In this document: piece by piece, positions 1-11,149 of the stretch
Layout: the number at the start of each line of letters is the position of its first letter
Position numbering within the stretch: position 1 is the first letter of the stretch
Source of the DNA: Costus lasius
Taxonomy: Eukaryota > Streptophyta > Magnoliopsida > Zingiberales > Costaceae
DNA: 64,000 bases
NCBI GenBank assembly: GCA_027563935.2
Contig: CM050453.2
Location: 88,262,665 to 88,326,664, forward strand
Direction of reading: 5' to 3'
The notes under the pieces: generated by a model
Seen by the model: only the letters and a program-made list of their open reading frames with translations
Database searches by the model: none
Told to the model about the DNA's origin: nothing
Made by a program: the position numbers and the translations under genes

Positions 1-1170
1 AGTGCAAAGTCTTTCTATGTGATAGACAAAGTTAGAAACTATCCAATTGAGGTGGAAAAGATTGGTTGTTTCCAATAATAAATTTTTATGAGAAATTCCT
101 TTATGAATTGATATTATAGAAAATCGAATAATGTTCACCAAAGGCAGGAGAGTGGTACATGCAAAACAAAAGCTCCAGAAAACAATATTGGAAATAAGAA
201 AGATTGTTGATCTAGAAAAGATTAGAATCATTTGATCACTTAGGAAGTTTTAAAATATTTGTCAGTTTTCAGAAGTTTCCAACTATTGTCTTTGAAAGAA
301 GTGAACACCCAAATGCTGAGCAATGCCTTCTAACAATGTAAATTCCATAACGTTTTACAGAACTCGATTCCAGTATAAACAGATCCTAAGTAAGTTGAAG
401 CATTATAAGCTTAATACTTTGCAGCAGAGAGAAATATTTCCCTTCTTGATCGATTCAACCTTTTGTGTCAGATAGAGGAGTCATCAAGAATATTTCAACA
501 TCAAAGTGTGGGTCCAAGTGGTAAGAGGAAATGGTGGCAAAGAAGGCAAAGTGGAGTGCCTGAGACCAGGGATTGTGTGCACAAGGAAGATGCAAGCAAG
601 TTGATGTCCCAACCTTGTTTGCCATCAAATCCAGTACCGAGAACAATTCCCCAACTTCATCACACAACGTTCAATGTATTGTCCCAGACTTTTCACATCC
701 TTTTTACATCATGGAATCAAGAATGACAAGTCCACTCTTGTTCAAAGTCTTCTGTTTCCCGTACTCAAGTCTTGCATCAACATTCCAGTGAATTTAATTT
801 CATGATGTACAAGCATATAGAACAAAATATGACTAAAACAAAATGACAAACATATAGATAGATATCAGGATACATGACTAAAACAAAATTTTCATTCCAT
901 TGATAGAACTAGTTAATTTATTGATGTGATTTTCTAATCAAGCTAAACTCTACATAATAGATTAGTGCATTATTGGGACTGCAACAAAGCATTCAACGCA
1001 TTACCAATTCAAACATGTAAATGGAAAAATCAATTAGATGATATCAGAAAAGAAGAAAGTAAATTTAATTTCATGATGTACAAGTCATGCTCGAATAAAA
1101 AGTAAATATCATGCTCGAATGTTGATAACACAAGACAGGTATAACAAGATAGGTATTTGTGATATCACAA
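1..1170. other. AT-rich DNA, no gene recognised
   Basis: I read both strands and found only short open frames without family motifs. No LTR end, primer site or inverted-repeat terminus is evident. The stretch is probably old, decayed repeat or intergenic DNA. Confidence 0.5.
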
Positions 1171-1229
1171 GATAGATATGATGCTCGAATTGATAAAGAG
1201 AGCAGTGGCATACTTCTATGGTGTTGGAC

Positions 1230-1600
1230 AGAAGAAAGCTTCGACCGGCAATGGAAGATTTGAAGCTGCTGGAAGAGGCGACTGGAAGAGGCAACTGGAA
1301 GAGGGCGACTGGAAGAGGCAACTTAGCTTTGCTTCGACCGGCGAGTGGAAATGCCAATATCAATTGGGCGGAGGAAGATTTGAAGATTGACTAGCGACTA
1401 GAAGTGGAAGGGCGACTAGAAGAGGAAGGGGCGAGGGCGACTGGATGAGGGCGATGGCCAGGGGAGGAGGGCGACTGGATGAGGGCGATGGCCAGGGGAG
1501 GAGGGCGACTTGCGAGGGCACTGGCTTCACAGCTTCAGAAGGAGCGATGGCGAGAGGGAGCCTCGGGCTTTTGGAAAAGCTTGACCTAGACACCTAGACG
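1230..1600. repeat. GC-rich direct-repeat patch (GGCGACTGG units)
   Basis: A sharp GC-rich island in AT-rich surroundings. It holds variants of GGCGACTGGAAGAGG (about 1260-1330) and then two adjacent identical 34-bp units at 1435-1468 and 1469-1502, with the start of a third at 1503. Small open frames here (about 70 codons each way) follow the repeat and resemble no protein I know. Composition resembles the interior of the inverted-repeat element at 52041-52662 (GGCGAG-rich), so it may be the core of a related nonautonomous transposon. I could not find its termini. Confidence 0.55.
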
Positions 1601-2120
1601 CGTGAGACATATGAGTGAGTGGTTTTCTTTCCGATTTGGGAAGAAACCAAAATGAGAGAAATTTTTTTTTTTTCTCACCATATTTCTTCCCCTCAAATCA
1701 GCTTCTTCTGTAATAAAACAAGAGAAAAACCAATTTATTTTCTTTTTTCCTGATTTTCTCCCTAATAAAACAGGCGCTAAAAGTTTTAACTATATCAAAT
1801 GAAGCCTTAGTCATTTCCATAAGCAAGCAACACTATCTTAAGGAAGAACACGACCCTTACCCCCTTACAACCATCACTTCTACCAATTAAACATTGCTAC
1901 CTTTGCTAGCACTATCAAACTTCCCTACCTCATGACCTCCACCCACATGATCTTTAATGAGTAGTTTGACTCACATCGTGTAGTTCCTTATCTAGCAATG
2001 ACAATATGGTGGCAATCTATACATTGTGGCAACATTAGTCATCCACAAAGAAGATATTATCAAAAAAAAATTTTATCAGTGTTGCACTTCTCAATTAGAG
2101 AAGGCTAACACATATTTAAT

Positions 2121-2234
2121 GATTTTATCATGACTAGTATGGTTGATAGATTTTCTAAATTGGTGCATTACTTCCCTTGTACTAAAACTGGTAATGTCTC
2201 TCATATGACTCAATTATCCCTTTGCAAATTATAA
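2121..2234 (+). pseudogene. Ty3/gypsy integrase scrap
   Basis: About 37 codons read through the integrase segment that contains VDRFSKLVHYFPCTKT, which corresponds to the conserved V-DRFSK-A-HF/Y-P stretch after the first catalytic aspartate of gypsy integrases. It runs into a stop at 2232. No neighbouring RNase H or chromodomain is visible, so this is an isolated relic. The match covers one motif only, but that motif is characteristic. Confidence 0.6.
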
Positions 2235-2239
2235 AATTG

Positions 2240-4275
2240 TGCGGGTTTTCTTCCTTCCACTATTATGTTATATTTGTTAGCCACTTTTGGAATACCTTTT
2301 GGGAAATCTTTGATGTATACCATAATTTTTCTTTTGCCTTTCACCTCAAATATACAATTGAATTGAGATGATGAATCATAGTCTATAACCTCCTTTTGTG
2401 TATTGTTAGAAAAAAAACAAAAAAAGTAAAATGATACATGGCTACAAATTAGCAAATTTAGTATAATATTTCTATGAATAGGTCCAACTGCAAGCGTCTA
2501 TTTTAAGCTATGAACATTAGCTCAACTAATAAGCCTGTAGATCTCTCTCCCTTTCTCATTTTACTTATCTAAACTAATTGTGAGCATAAAGAAATTCATA
2601 TAAGAAAGATTATAATAAATAATAATAATAAATTGCATCTTGATTTACATCAAAGACAATAAAATATAAGTGATGCAAAATGAGCGGAAGAGAGAGAAGA
2701 GAATTGAAGAAAAGAAAATCTTAGTCTTCAGATCTTCAAAGGGATTGGAATAAACAAAATAATAAAGATCGCAACGTTTTAGCCTTTACATATGCTTGAC
2801 CAAGTCATATAATCACATATTAATTTAGACATAGATAACATGTAACCTCACATATTTCTATTTTTTTAAATTTTTTTCCTCTTCTTTTTTTATTTTCTAT
2901 TTTTTTAGTTTTGTTGATCACTACCGAAAGGGTATGTAGTCAACTTCATCTGCTTTATAGTTATATCTGCAAGAGAGGAGTATCTGGTATCAATGGTATT
3001 TAATCCGAACTAAATTCAAATGAGAGTCTAGATTTTCATTTAAACATAAGCCGTAACATGCCTCCTAATTTTATTTTTCTAATCTTTTTTTTTCCATTTA
3101 TTCACTTTTTAAAATAAAAATCTTGAATAATATTTTATTTTCTATTTAAATAAAAATCTAAACAAAATTTTAGACTAATATTATTAATGTCCTGCTAAGG
3201 GATATTTGCTTTTCTTTCCCATTTCTAGGTAGCGTATTTGGCTAGAATGAGAATCATGCTTGAGTACAACGATAGCGGACTAAACCAAACGAATTGGACA
3301 GTAGGTTGATATTTGTTAAATCAGGTTATGTATGCATAATGGACTGGGTGAGTGCTGAAATAATCTGGCTTAAAATTAATTGGGCTATTGGATCAAATGT
3401 GAAATCAGGCATCTGGTTTGCTTGTTCGAAACCGAGATTATTTGCAGGTCTTAGTTGCCATTGGGTTTCGGATTTGGGTTTAACTAGATAAATCGGGTCG
3501 GATGCTCTCGCCAAATAGGGTGAGGTTACAACAGGAGGGTTTACTGTAGCAATTTGACCGGATCGAACCGATCTCATCATAGCATTGTTCATCGACCCTC
3601 GAATTGCTACCTTCATCGTTGAAAGTGTTGACCATGATGACGATGCTTACCCACCGGCTGCTACTTCTAAGTCGTAGTACAGATGATATCCTCTTCTCTG
3701 TTTTCAAGTAGCTAAGTAGCTGTGGCGGTGATTAACTTGCTACAAAGAAGGAAGAAAGTGATGGCCAGAGGGCTTGATGTGAGCGGCGAGAGCACAGGAT
3801 AGCCGAGAGGGGCGGCATGGCAGATAGAGATTATGGGGATGTGGGCTAGGAATAGGTGTGGTGCAACATTAGTAGGCAGGCATTAGCAACACTATGCAAG
3901 TGTTGAAACAATGATAGTGAGGTTGCCATCGCATGCCAGTTGCATGCATGAGCAACTGTGATGCCAGTGAATTTAAGGTTTGATTCGAAACAGTATTCGT
4001 CATTGCCCAGGGTTGTTCATGGAGTATGACGTGACATAAGCACAGTCCGTGTATAACTTGAGTCCTAAATAGAGACAATTGACACCATAACATAAAGCAT
4101 AAAGTATGTACAGGAACGAGACTGATCAACCCTAAATCCTTTACCCCAAGCACAACACTTTGTCGTCGGGTGTTCTTCAAGCTTGCCAAAATTGTTAAAG
4201 ATAACGAGTTTTCTAGAAAGCTGCGCAAAGAGGGTCGGTGAGATGTTTCTAGATGTATGTACAAATGTCTGTTGA
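2240..4275. other. Unassigned AT-rich DNA
   Basis: No coding family recognised. Poly-T and A/T-rich tracts occur around 2860-3170. Open frames of 60-130 codons at 3300-4390 on the minus strand show no motifs and no splice logic I can defend. The right part is bounded by the copia LTR at 4280. Confidence 0.4.
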
Positions 4276-4279
4276 TACA

Positions 4280-4494
4280 TGTTAGAGATTTCTAGAGTTT
4301 TGTACACCGACTTCCAAATGTCGGTTACGTCTTCTATAAATAGGACCATGTCCCCTATGTTACATACATTTTGAGAAGTTAACAAAGCTCCTTCACGTGT
4401 CCTCCTTCATAGCTTTACGCTGCTCCTCATTTCCTTCACCTCTCCTTCACTTCTCACTATTCTCCTTCCCACTTCATCGGTCCAATCTCTAACA
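4280..4494 (+). repeat. 5' LTR of the copia element
   Basis: 215 bp, starting TGTTAGAGATT and ending AATCTCTAACA, a perfect 11-bp terminal inverted repeat. TCTATAAATAG at about 4333 is a good TATA box. The end abuts a primer-binding site. Confidence 0.85.
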
Positions 4495-4495
4495 G

Positions 4496-4508
4496 TGGTA
4501 TCAGAATC
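4496..4508 (+). other. Primer-binding site, tRNA-Met type
   Basis: TGGTATCAGAATC lies one base after the LTR end. It matches the usual initiator-tRNA primer site TGGTATCAGAGC in its first ten bases. Confidence 0.85.
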
Positions 4509-4523
4509 AAAGTTAAGTTTTCA

Positions 4524-5230
4524 ATGGCCGGTATAGGTGGATCTATGCAGTCCAATCCTTGTGGTTTCCAGAGTTCAGTCATAATTTTTACCGGAGAAAA
4601 TTATGATTTCGGGAAAATCAAGATGAGAACCATTCTCCAATCACAAGGATTATGGTCTATCGTAATGGAAGGCTACGATGCCTGTGAAGATGAAAGCCGT
4701 CTGTTCGTGGAGGAAAAAGAGAAATTAGAAATGAAGCGCATGAAGGATGCTCGTGTGTTACGTATTATTCAACAAGCAATATCTAAATTTTTTTTTTAAG
4801 GATTATGGCGGCAGAAACATCAAAGGATACATGAGATATTCTACAACAAAAATTTGAAGGAAATCACAAGGTACACAATATTAAACTTCAATCTTTTCGA
4901 AGAGAATTAGAAATATTAAAAATAAAAGAAGGAGAGCAAACGAAGGACTTTTTTAGCAAAATAATGGACATAGTTAATCATATGAGGGCGCTTGGTGAAA
5001 ATATTTCTGATAAGAGAATAGTTGAAAAATTTTGATCAATCTTCCAGAAAAATTTGATTATATAGTTGCTGCGAAGAATCCAAAGATATTTCAAAATTAT
5101 TTGTCCAAGAATTAATGAGTTCTTTATTATCTCATGAACAAAGAAAATTACGGCATTCTGAGTCATCTATAGAAAGTGCTTTTCAATCTAAAGTAAGTCT
5201 TAGGTCTCAAAAGAATAAGGGCATTGCAGA
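4524..5230 (+). pseudogene. copia gag (broken)
   Basis: The frame opens with an ATG shortly after the primer site. It reads as a plant copia Gag N-terminus: FTGENYDFGKIKMRTIL near residue 28, then a QSQGLW motif. It is broken by a slip in the T-run at about 4788-4797 (stop at 4797), by TGA in place of a likely Trp codon near 4832, and by a further frame change near 5030. The remaining frames keep helical Gag text (for example FFSKIMDIVNHMRALG) up to the next frame. It cannot make a full Gag. Confidence 0.75.
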
Positions 5231-6277
5231 ATGCTCTCTCAGAAAAGGAGGAGCAGCCAATATGGAGAAAGAAATTTTAATAAAGGTATGAATTTTCCCT
5301 CAAAAGCTCCATGCTCTATTTGCAAAAAGAATAATCATTCTACTAATAATTGTTGGTGGAAAGGAAGGGCTCCATGCAATATCTGCAACAAATTTGGTTA
5401 TAATACATATAATTGTAGAAATAAGAATAATCAAACAAATTTTTATAGTAATGAAGAAGATAAATTATTCTATGCAAATTCTTCAGTTTCTTATAAGGAC
5501 AGTACTATGTGGTATTTAGATAGTGGTTGTAGTAATCATATGACTGGAAACAAAAATATTTGCCAAAACATTGATACTACAATCAAGTCTAAAGTTCGTA
5601 TGGGCAATGGGGTTCTAGCTGAAGTAAAAGGTAAAGGTACCATAATAGTCCAAACTCATAAAGGAATAAAATATATTAATGATGTTTTATTGGTACCTGA
5701 TCTAACACAAAATCTTTTGAGTGTTGGACAATTAGTTGAACATGGATATAGTGTCCATTTTGCAAATGGAACTTGTTCAATATTTGATAAGAAGCATCAG
5801 TTGATTGCCAAAATATATATGGAGGGAAATAGAAATTTTCCTTTGAAGCTCCAGTTTCCTCCTTATATTGCCATAAGAACAAAGGCTTTAGTAGAAGAGT
5901 CTTGGCTCTGGCACAAAAGGTATTGTCATTTAAATTTTAGAGACCTGAAAGTATTAAAACAAAAAGAAATGGTATATGGTCTTCCAAATATCTCTGAGAT
6001 TATTAATACTTGTGAAGGCTGCATTATGGGAAAAAAACATTGGGCACCTTTTCCAATTCAAGCCAGAAGAGCAAGGACACCATTGGAAATTGTTTATACT
6101 GATATATGTGGGCGAATGCAAACTTCTTCTTTAAGCAACAAAAGGTATTTTATTACTTTTATTGATGATTTCACCAGAATGACTTGGGTATATTTCTTAT
6201 CTGAAAAATCAGAAGCTTTTGAAGTCTTCAAGAAATTTAAAGCTTCTATAGAAAAAACAAAGTGGGTTTTCCATTAA
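5231..6277 (+). pseudogene. copia Gag zinc knuckles, protease and integrase N-part
   Basis: A 348-codon open frame. From the N-terminus: a CCHC knuckle (C-SICKKNNHSTNNC, about residues 33-45), a second knuckle with Tyr in place of His (CNICNKFGYNTYNC), an aspartic protease centre DSGCSNHM near residue 97, and a GAG-pre-integrase zinc domain (WHKRYCHLN ... CEGCIMGKK, HHCC type). The integrase core begins with the first Asp in YTDICG and the second in FIDDF. A one-base shift near 6259 ends the frame at 6277. The DRGGE block just downstream is in another frame, and the element is then deleted. Confidence 0.85.
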
Positions 6278-6312
6278 AATTTTAAGAAGTGATAGAGGTG
6301 GAGAATATTCAG

Positions 6313-6345
6313 CTCCTTCCCACTACATCAGTCCAATCTCTAACA
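6313..6345 (+). repeat. Last bases of copia 3' LTR
   Basis: CTCCTTCCCACTACATCAG followed by TCCAATCTCTAACA matches the last ~33 bp of the LTR at 4280-4494 with a few substitutions. It marks the right edge of the deleted element. Confidence 0.75.
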
Positions 6346-7407
6346 AAAATAAGCAAGCAACAGAAGGAAACTTGTGTGAGCAATTGTGGGCAAAACAATC
6401 ATTCACAAGCGAGACTTCATCCACTTTGGTGAGAGCTTTGGCATGAGCGACATTGTGGGCGAGAGTTTCCATCACCTTCTCTTCTCCACCATCTACGGTG
6501 ACTACATCACTCACGACAAGGTCTTGTGAGGGATGAGACTTGGAGACATTGGCTAGAGGGTAGCCGATCTTGAGGAGGCTAGCATTGGCTTGGAGAAGGG
6601 CCAAGACATCACCGGTGACCATCACCTTCTCCGGCAATAGTCATCTTTTCTAGAGAACTTAGGGTTCACATCTGAACTCTTAGGTACACTCCTCTATGTA
6701 TTAGGGTTTTGCACTGAACATATGCTAGAAGATGGCGTGTGGCCCGCAATAGGTTTTTATATCATCTTATTTGTTGAGTAGTTGATAGATTTCTCTATGT
6801 GGTGATTTGCTGTTGTGTTGTGAGGTTTTTGTGTGGTTGGCACATATTCTATAAGTGCTGCCATCTTCATGGTTTTCGCCCTCTTGCCTGCATATGTCTA
6901 GTGCGCTTAGAACTATGTAGGGTGATTGTGTGTTGTGTACCATGCATAAGTCTAGTGCGTGGGCTGTTGTTGCTTAGGGCGCTAGCCTCAGGGTGAGCAA
7001 AGAGGTTGGGGGCATGTGCCAAACCCAATCCGCCACCTAAGGGATTTTTGCATATAAGTGGCAAGGGGTTTTCTATGCATCCAAGGGCGTGGGTGTGGGG
7101 AAAATACTAATCCGCAGCAAGAGAGGTGCAGTATAGGAGTTTACACAGAGGTGCACTAGGGTTACTCAGCAAAGCACAGTGATTTACATAGTGGGCACTC
7201 GGGGTTACACATTGTGCATAGAGTTTACACATTTCGGGGTGCACCCAAGGGTCGATGCGGGGCATGTACACAGAGTGCAGGGGACTTGAGTAAAGTTACA
7301 CAATTTTATAATCCGCTGTGCGTAGTTGCATTTGGTAGAAGCTGGTGGGTCGAGTACTCGCGCCATCACTTCTCGAGATTTTCATCACAAAAAATTGGAG
7401 TGTGACA
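6346..7407 (+). repeat. Probable 5' LTR (right part) of a second gypsy element
   Basis: The end is set by TGTGACA at 7401-7407, followed immediately by a tRNA-Met-type primer site. The minus-strand chromovirus at 31.4 kb also ends its LTR in TTGTGACA before its primer site, so this LTR is probably from a related family. The left end is not seen; the copia element at 4280-6345 may have cut it off. A 104-codon minus-strand frame at 6323-6637 has no motif I recognise and I do not call it a gene. Confidence 0.5.
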
Positions 7408-7408
7408 A

Positions 7409-7860
7409 TTGGTATCAGAATGAAGTTGTACACTTGGATCGACACAGCTTGATAGTGTACTCTTGACTTCTGTGATGAGACCAAAGCTACATCACAAGAA
7501 AACACTGATATCATGGGGGCGACTATAAAGAGAGTTGCCCGTATTGAGGTTGCTATTGGCATGGACAGTGATGTCGAATGGGAGGGAGATCCAGTGTATG
7601 AGAGATTGGATGCTTTGAGGGATCTATTTTCTAAGTACTAACAGATTATTGATGGCCAGATGGCTATGATGGCTTAGACCATAGAGACATGTACAATAGA
7701 CATTACTACACTGAAGCTAGCTTTACAGTAGGTGTATAAGGCATCTCCAGTGATGAAATTTGCAGGAAAGCGACCAATCAAGGAGGAGAACACATACAAA
7801 ATTTTGGAGTGAATGAAGATCAGAATCGATAAAAGAAGGTGGCCGCTACAATGCGAGAAT
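7409..7860 (+). pseudogene. Primer site and gag start of a gypsy element
   Basis: TTGGTATCAGAATG (7409-7422) is a tRNA-Met-type primer site. A frame opens at 7513 with KRVARIEVAIG and then YERLDALRDLF, the coiled start of chromovirus Gag; the minus-strand chromovirus has the equivalent ERISQLEAVIR near 31.15 kb. In-frame stops occur (7639, 7675, 7729). At about 7880 the sequence passes without a boundary repeat into a family A LTR, so the rest of the element is missing. Confidence 0.6.
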
Positions 7861-8337
7861 AAGCAGTGCCTGTCTGAGTTCCTCCTTTGTAATCACAGGG
7901 TTATGACAATGTGAACTACAGCAGTCACACCCCTATGATGACAGTGAAGTGACAATTTTTATTTCACCTTTTTGATTTATAAACTCTTTTCATCATTAAT
8001 TACCCTTTGATTTTTTTAATGACTTACTAGCATCTTTACTTGTCAATTATTTAAATAATATTAATTTTACTTTTGTGATTTATTGGCTTTGTGATTGTCA
8101 AATTTTAAATAATTGCATGTCCTAGGGTATATAACATGAACCGAGAGGTGACTTATAAACCTGGATCCCTTTAATTAGCACTAGTAACCTAGACTACGAG
8201 AATAGTTATGTTCTAGAAATCTAATTATTGATGTCAATCTTACATGTAGTTACTATAATTTGACAATTACATTGTGTAAGACAAGATAACTACATTGTAA
8301 AGTGAGTTAAATTGTTAGGACTCTTTAGGTAAAACTT

Positions 8338-8420
8338 GTAAAATTAAAATACGAGAGTGCTTAATTTTACTTAAGAGAAGAACTTAAGAATTAAGCCACG
8401 AAAGTGAATCTTGATTCTTA
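8338..8420 (+). other. Two stem-loops with CACGAAAGTG/ACGAGAGT heads (family A LTR)
   Basis: First: GTAAAATTAA (8338-8347) pairs perfectly with TTAATTTTAC (8361-8370) around ACGAGAGT. Second: TAAGAATTAAG (8385-8395) pairs with CTTGATTCTTA (8410-8420), 11 pairs with one G-U, around CACGAAAGTG. The loops GAGA and GAAA fit GNRA tetraloops. The same positions in the minus-strand family A LTRs have changed bases that still pair (14323-14356). Confidence 0.65.
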
Positions 8421-8496
8421 GAAACTAAAATTACCCTAGGTCGAATCACTAAAATAGCAAGTCATGAGATTGAAGGTTGAGTTAGTGTAAGTTGGG

Positions 8497-9984
8497 TGAT
8501 ACGTCCGCAAGTGTATAGATTTATTGAAGTAATAAAATAAGATATCGTTCCCAATGAGGATCAGGTGGTCAAGTACCGATTACACGGTCGATCTATATCT
8601 AGACAAATTAAATTTGTGGTTTTTTTGTTGGAAACTTCTAAGTACAAATAAAAAGAAACAGATATTGCGTTTTGGGTAAAAATCAATTCGGATGAAATTA
8701 GGATTTGGGGTTTCACCACACTGATGATTATGAATTTAATAAAAATAAATCTTTGAACATAAAATTATAGTTTTGAAATGGATTTTTCCTAAGGTACAGA
8801 TTACCTCCTCCCGAAGCGTAATCCGGTCTCTAATTACGTTAATTCCCTACTCTCGTGACAATTAACGCAATTAGATCCTTTAAGTTCTATGAAAAATCAT
8901 GTAAATCCTTCAAACGAATCCAAACTACTCCCGTGATTGGATTCGTAGGTTTGACAAGAATAAATCCGACGTCACGATTCACCTTCCGGTCCTTCTCGCG
9001 ACATCTCAAACGCAATAAAACTTGTCTAGAGAATTAAAGCGGGATACATACAATTCTAATCAAATCAATTAAATAATATTCTTAACAAAGATTCATGCAA
9101 ACGATGCAAATCATAAATCAATCAACAGGCTACTTCTCAAATCCCGAAATAAGGTTTACACGTTCATGTTCAAAGCAAATAGCATGTTCATCGATGAAAA
9201 TTACATGAAAACCCTAGAAGATTACAGGAAATCGCTAGACAAGATACTAGAAAGGCTTCCCCTCAATCTCGAGACAAAGATGAACCCTCTAATTCTTCCT
9301 TTGCGCGGCTTTCCTATTCGAATTCTGCCCTGGAATTGATTTCCGCCATCACCGCCGCCGCTGTTAGTTTTCGTTCATAGAAGTCCCCTTTACCCTCGAA
9401 AAATCTGATCTTTTATAGCTTAACCGGTCCAGAACCCATCAAGGAGTGTTTCTGCAAAGTTTGTTTCAAATCCAGTTCGAATCGGGAAAGAATCGAGTGA
9501 AAAACTCGTCGGGCAGGCGTTTTCACGGTCCGTAACATGTTCACGGCCACGACCGTGAAAGTCTCTATGTGTGCAGCTCCTTGTACACAGAAAGTTTCAT
9601 GGTTCCTGATGGATTCACGGCTTCACCCGTGAAAGTTTTTGTGCATTCCCATACTTAGCCATTCTTCGTCCTCTACTCGAACGCAAAATTACGGCCAGCT
9701 TCATAATTATGGCCATAACCGTAAATATCGAATCTTTCACCATTTTCGCTCTAAATTTTGATGTGTAAGCTTGTGATCTCCTTGGGAATCGTGCTATGGC
9801 TTCAAAACTCGTGAAATCCATCATTTTCGTGCGTTTTTACTTGTATTTTCAATAAAACCAAGAAAAGTGAAGATTCTGTGCCAAGTGAAGTAAAAAAATA
9901 CCAAATTTAGCACAAAATTATGGAATTAAGCCTAAAATATAGTGTAAAATATAGGCAAAAATGTGGTGTAAATACAACACATCA
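8497..9984 (-). mobile_element. Solo LTR, Athila/Tat-like, nested
   Basis: 1488 bp with ends TGATACGTCC and CAACACATCA (TGAT...ATCA), flanked by the 5-bp duplication TTGGG at 8492-8496 and 9985-9989. Read on the minus strand it ends in the shared TATACACTTGCGGAC block. It has TTCACGG/CCGTGAA palindromes at about 9520-9640 and three GNRA-type stem-loops at 8799-8946. No internal region is present, so it is a solo LTR produced by LTR-LTR recombination. It is younger than the family A LTR it sits in. Confidence 0.9.
8799..8946 (-). other. Three stem-loops in the solo LTR
   Basis: On the minus strand, stem 8831-8844 with 8860-8873 has 13 of 14 positions paired around GTCACGAGAGTAGGG. Stem 8914-8923 with 8937-8946 has ten perfect pairs around TCACGGGAGTAGT. 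Stem 8799-8804 with 8818-8823 encloses CGGGAGG. The heads resemble those of the other LTR families and the stems do not. Confidence 0.65.
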
Positions 9985-10282
9985 TTGGGCATCCGAGAGG
10001 AGACAACTTTTCTTAAGATAAATTTTCTTTAACATAATTTGAATTACTGACATAACAATCTATTCTATTTTCTCATAAAAAATCAAGTTGTGAAACCCTT
10101 TGTCCCATTTTCATTTTTTGAATTTCGTCAATCAATTCGTTAGTTTTCACTCATTTTCATTTTAGAATTATCAGTTTGATTAGCTAGTGAGAAAATAATT
10201 ATTAAGTACTTAACACATAGGTCTATGTGGGATCAATAACTTTTTACTACTTCGACATATCTGTACACTTGCAGACACATCA

Positions 10283-11104
10283 TCGATGCTGCTAGCCAAG
10301 GAAGTCATTGCCTGGAAGCCGTTGGGGTTGTTCGTTGATAGGGAAGATATTGCTGCCACCTGAAACAATGTCATCGTCGTTGGATATACACAAATGCTGG
10401 CTTGGACACAGTGAATGACACCAAGGATGCGTCGAGCGGCACCTGGTCTCACTGCTGGATGCCACCCACCAGGGATGAACACGAACCACTACCGCCATAC
10501 GACTCCCCGATCGTGCGTACATGTGTGTGGAACTGGAGAACTGCACCATGCTTCCGACTCTCTCATCTAGGTTTCTAATCGTTAGCATAGATACTCTAGG
10601 GGAAAATCTAGACTCGTTAATGATTGCCTTTACAGCACTCCATGGCCCCTGATGCCCATACAAAACCTAGGACACTGCTCACACACATTACATGTGTCAC
10701 CACCTAAGGCACCACATGTGTACCACCAGGGCCCACACTTTAAGTTAGACCTTGGGCTTGCTAATGGTTCAATGTTAACATTGGGTCTAGACCCAATTTA
10801 CTCCACTTGACCTACGCCAATCGCAAGTAAAGTTGCCCCCTTTCACTGGGGATGGGCATACTTGCCAACATAATTACGTGCACACTGTTCACATATGTTA
10901 GGGTGAGTGTCCACACCTCCCTTGCGCGTCTATCACTAAACTCTCTAAATTAGGGTGACTAGTCTGATCAACCCTCGATGGATTTAACTCAATAATCATC
11001 TCGAGATCTCTATGTTTATCCACCACATCGGATAATTAGGGATCAACTTCATCCATTGTGCTTGGTGTGCCTTGGGATTCATGTTAAATCCCAAGGGTAT
11101 CACA
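10283..11104 (-). repeat. 3' LTR of the chromovirus, truncated
   Basis: Aligns by eye with 32300-32989, for example CACTTTAAGTTAGACC, GGATTTAACTCAATAATCA and the terminal TATCACA. The next bases on the minus-strand 5' side are AGGTGGGAGAGAA, a polypurine tract (11105-11117). About half of the LTR is missing beyond 10283, where the family A LTR ends. Confidence 0.8.
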
Positions 11105-11149
11105 TTCTCTCCCACCTATGTTCGTCATTGCCCTCGATGATAGGTGATC

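Larger units (their letters stand above)
4280..6345 (+). mobile_element. Ty1/copia retrotransposon with internal deletion
   Basis: The element has a short 5' LTR (4280-4494), a tRNA-Met-type primer site, gag, zinc knuckles, aspartic protease, the integrase zinc domain and the start of the integrase core. It then jumps within about 25 bases from the integrase core to the last ~33 bp of an LTR (about 6313-6345, ending AATCTCTAACA like the 5' LTR). Reverse transcriptase, RNase H and most of the 3' LTR are gone. The 5-bp flanks differ (ATACA on the left, AAAAT on the right), so no target duplication remains. This fits a deletion or recombination product rather than a clean insertion. Confidence 0.85.
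7893..10282 (+). repeat. Athila/Tat-like family A LTR, truncated and interrupted
   Basis: This is the reverse complement of the family A LTRs at 14206-15553 and 19741-28526. Shared stretches include the ATCCGAGAGGAGACAACTTTT block and the 3' end TGTACACTTGCAGACACATCA. Its 5' part is lost (start near 7880-7893). A solo LTR (8497-9984) sits inside it, flanked by TTGGG on both sides. Its right end abuts a truncated chromovirus LTR at 10283. Confidence 0.75.

Noticed and set aside
3326..4385. Minus-strand frames of 75-131 codons
   Set aside because: They overlap one another in different frames with no motifs, and one extends into the copia LTR.
4275..6350. Target duplication around the copia element
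   Set aside because: The flanking five bases differ (ATACA and AAAAT). The element is treated as a deletion product.
6323..6637. 104-codon minus-strand frame as a gene
   Set aside because: No recognisable motif, overlaps the copia LTR end, and lies in probable LTR sequence.
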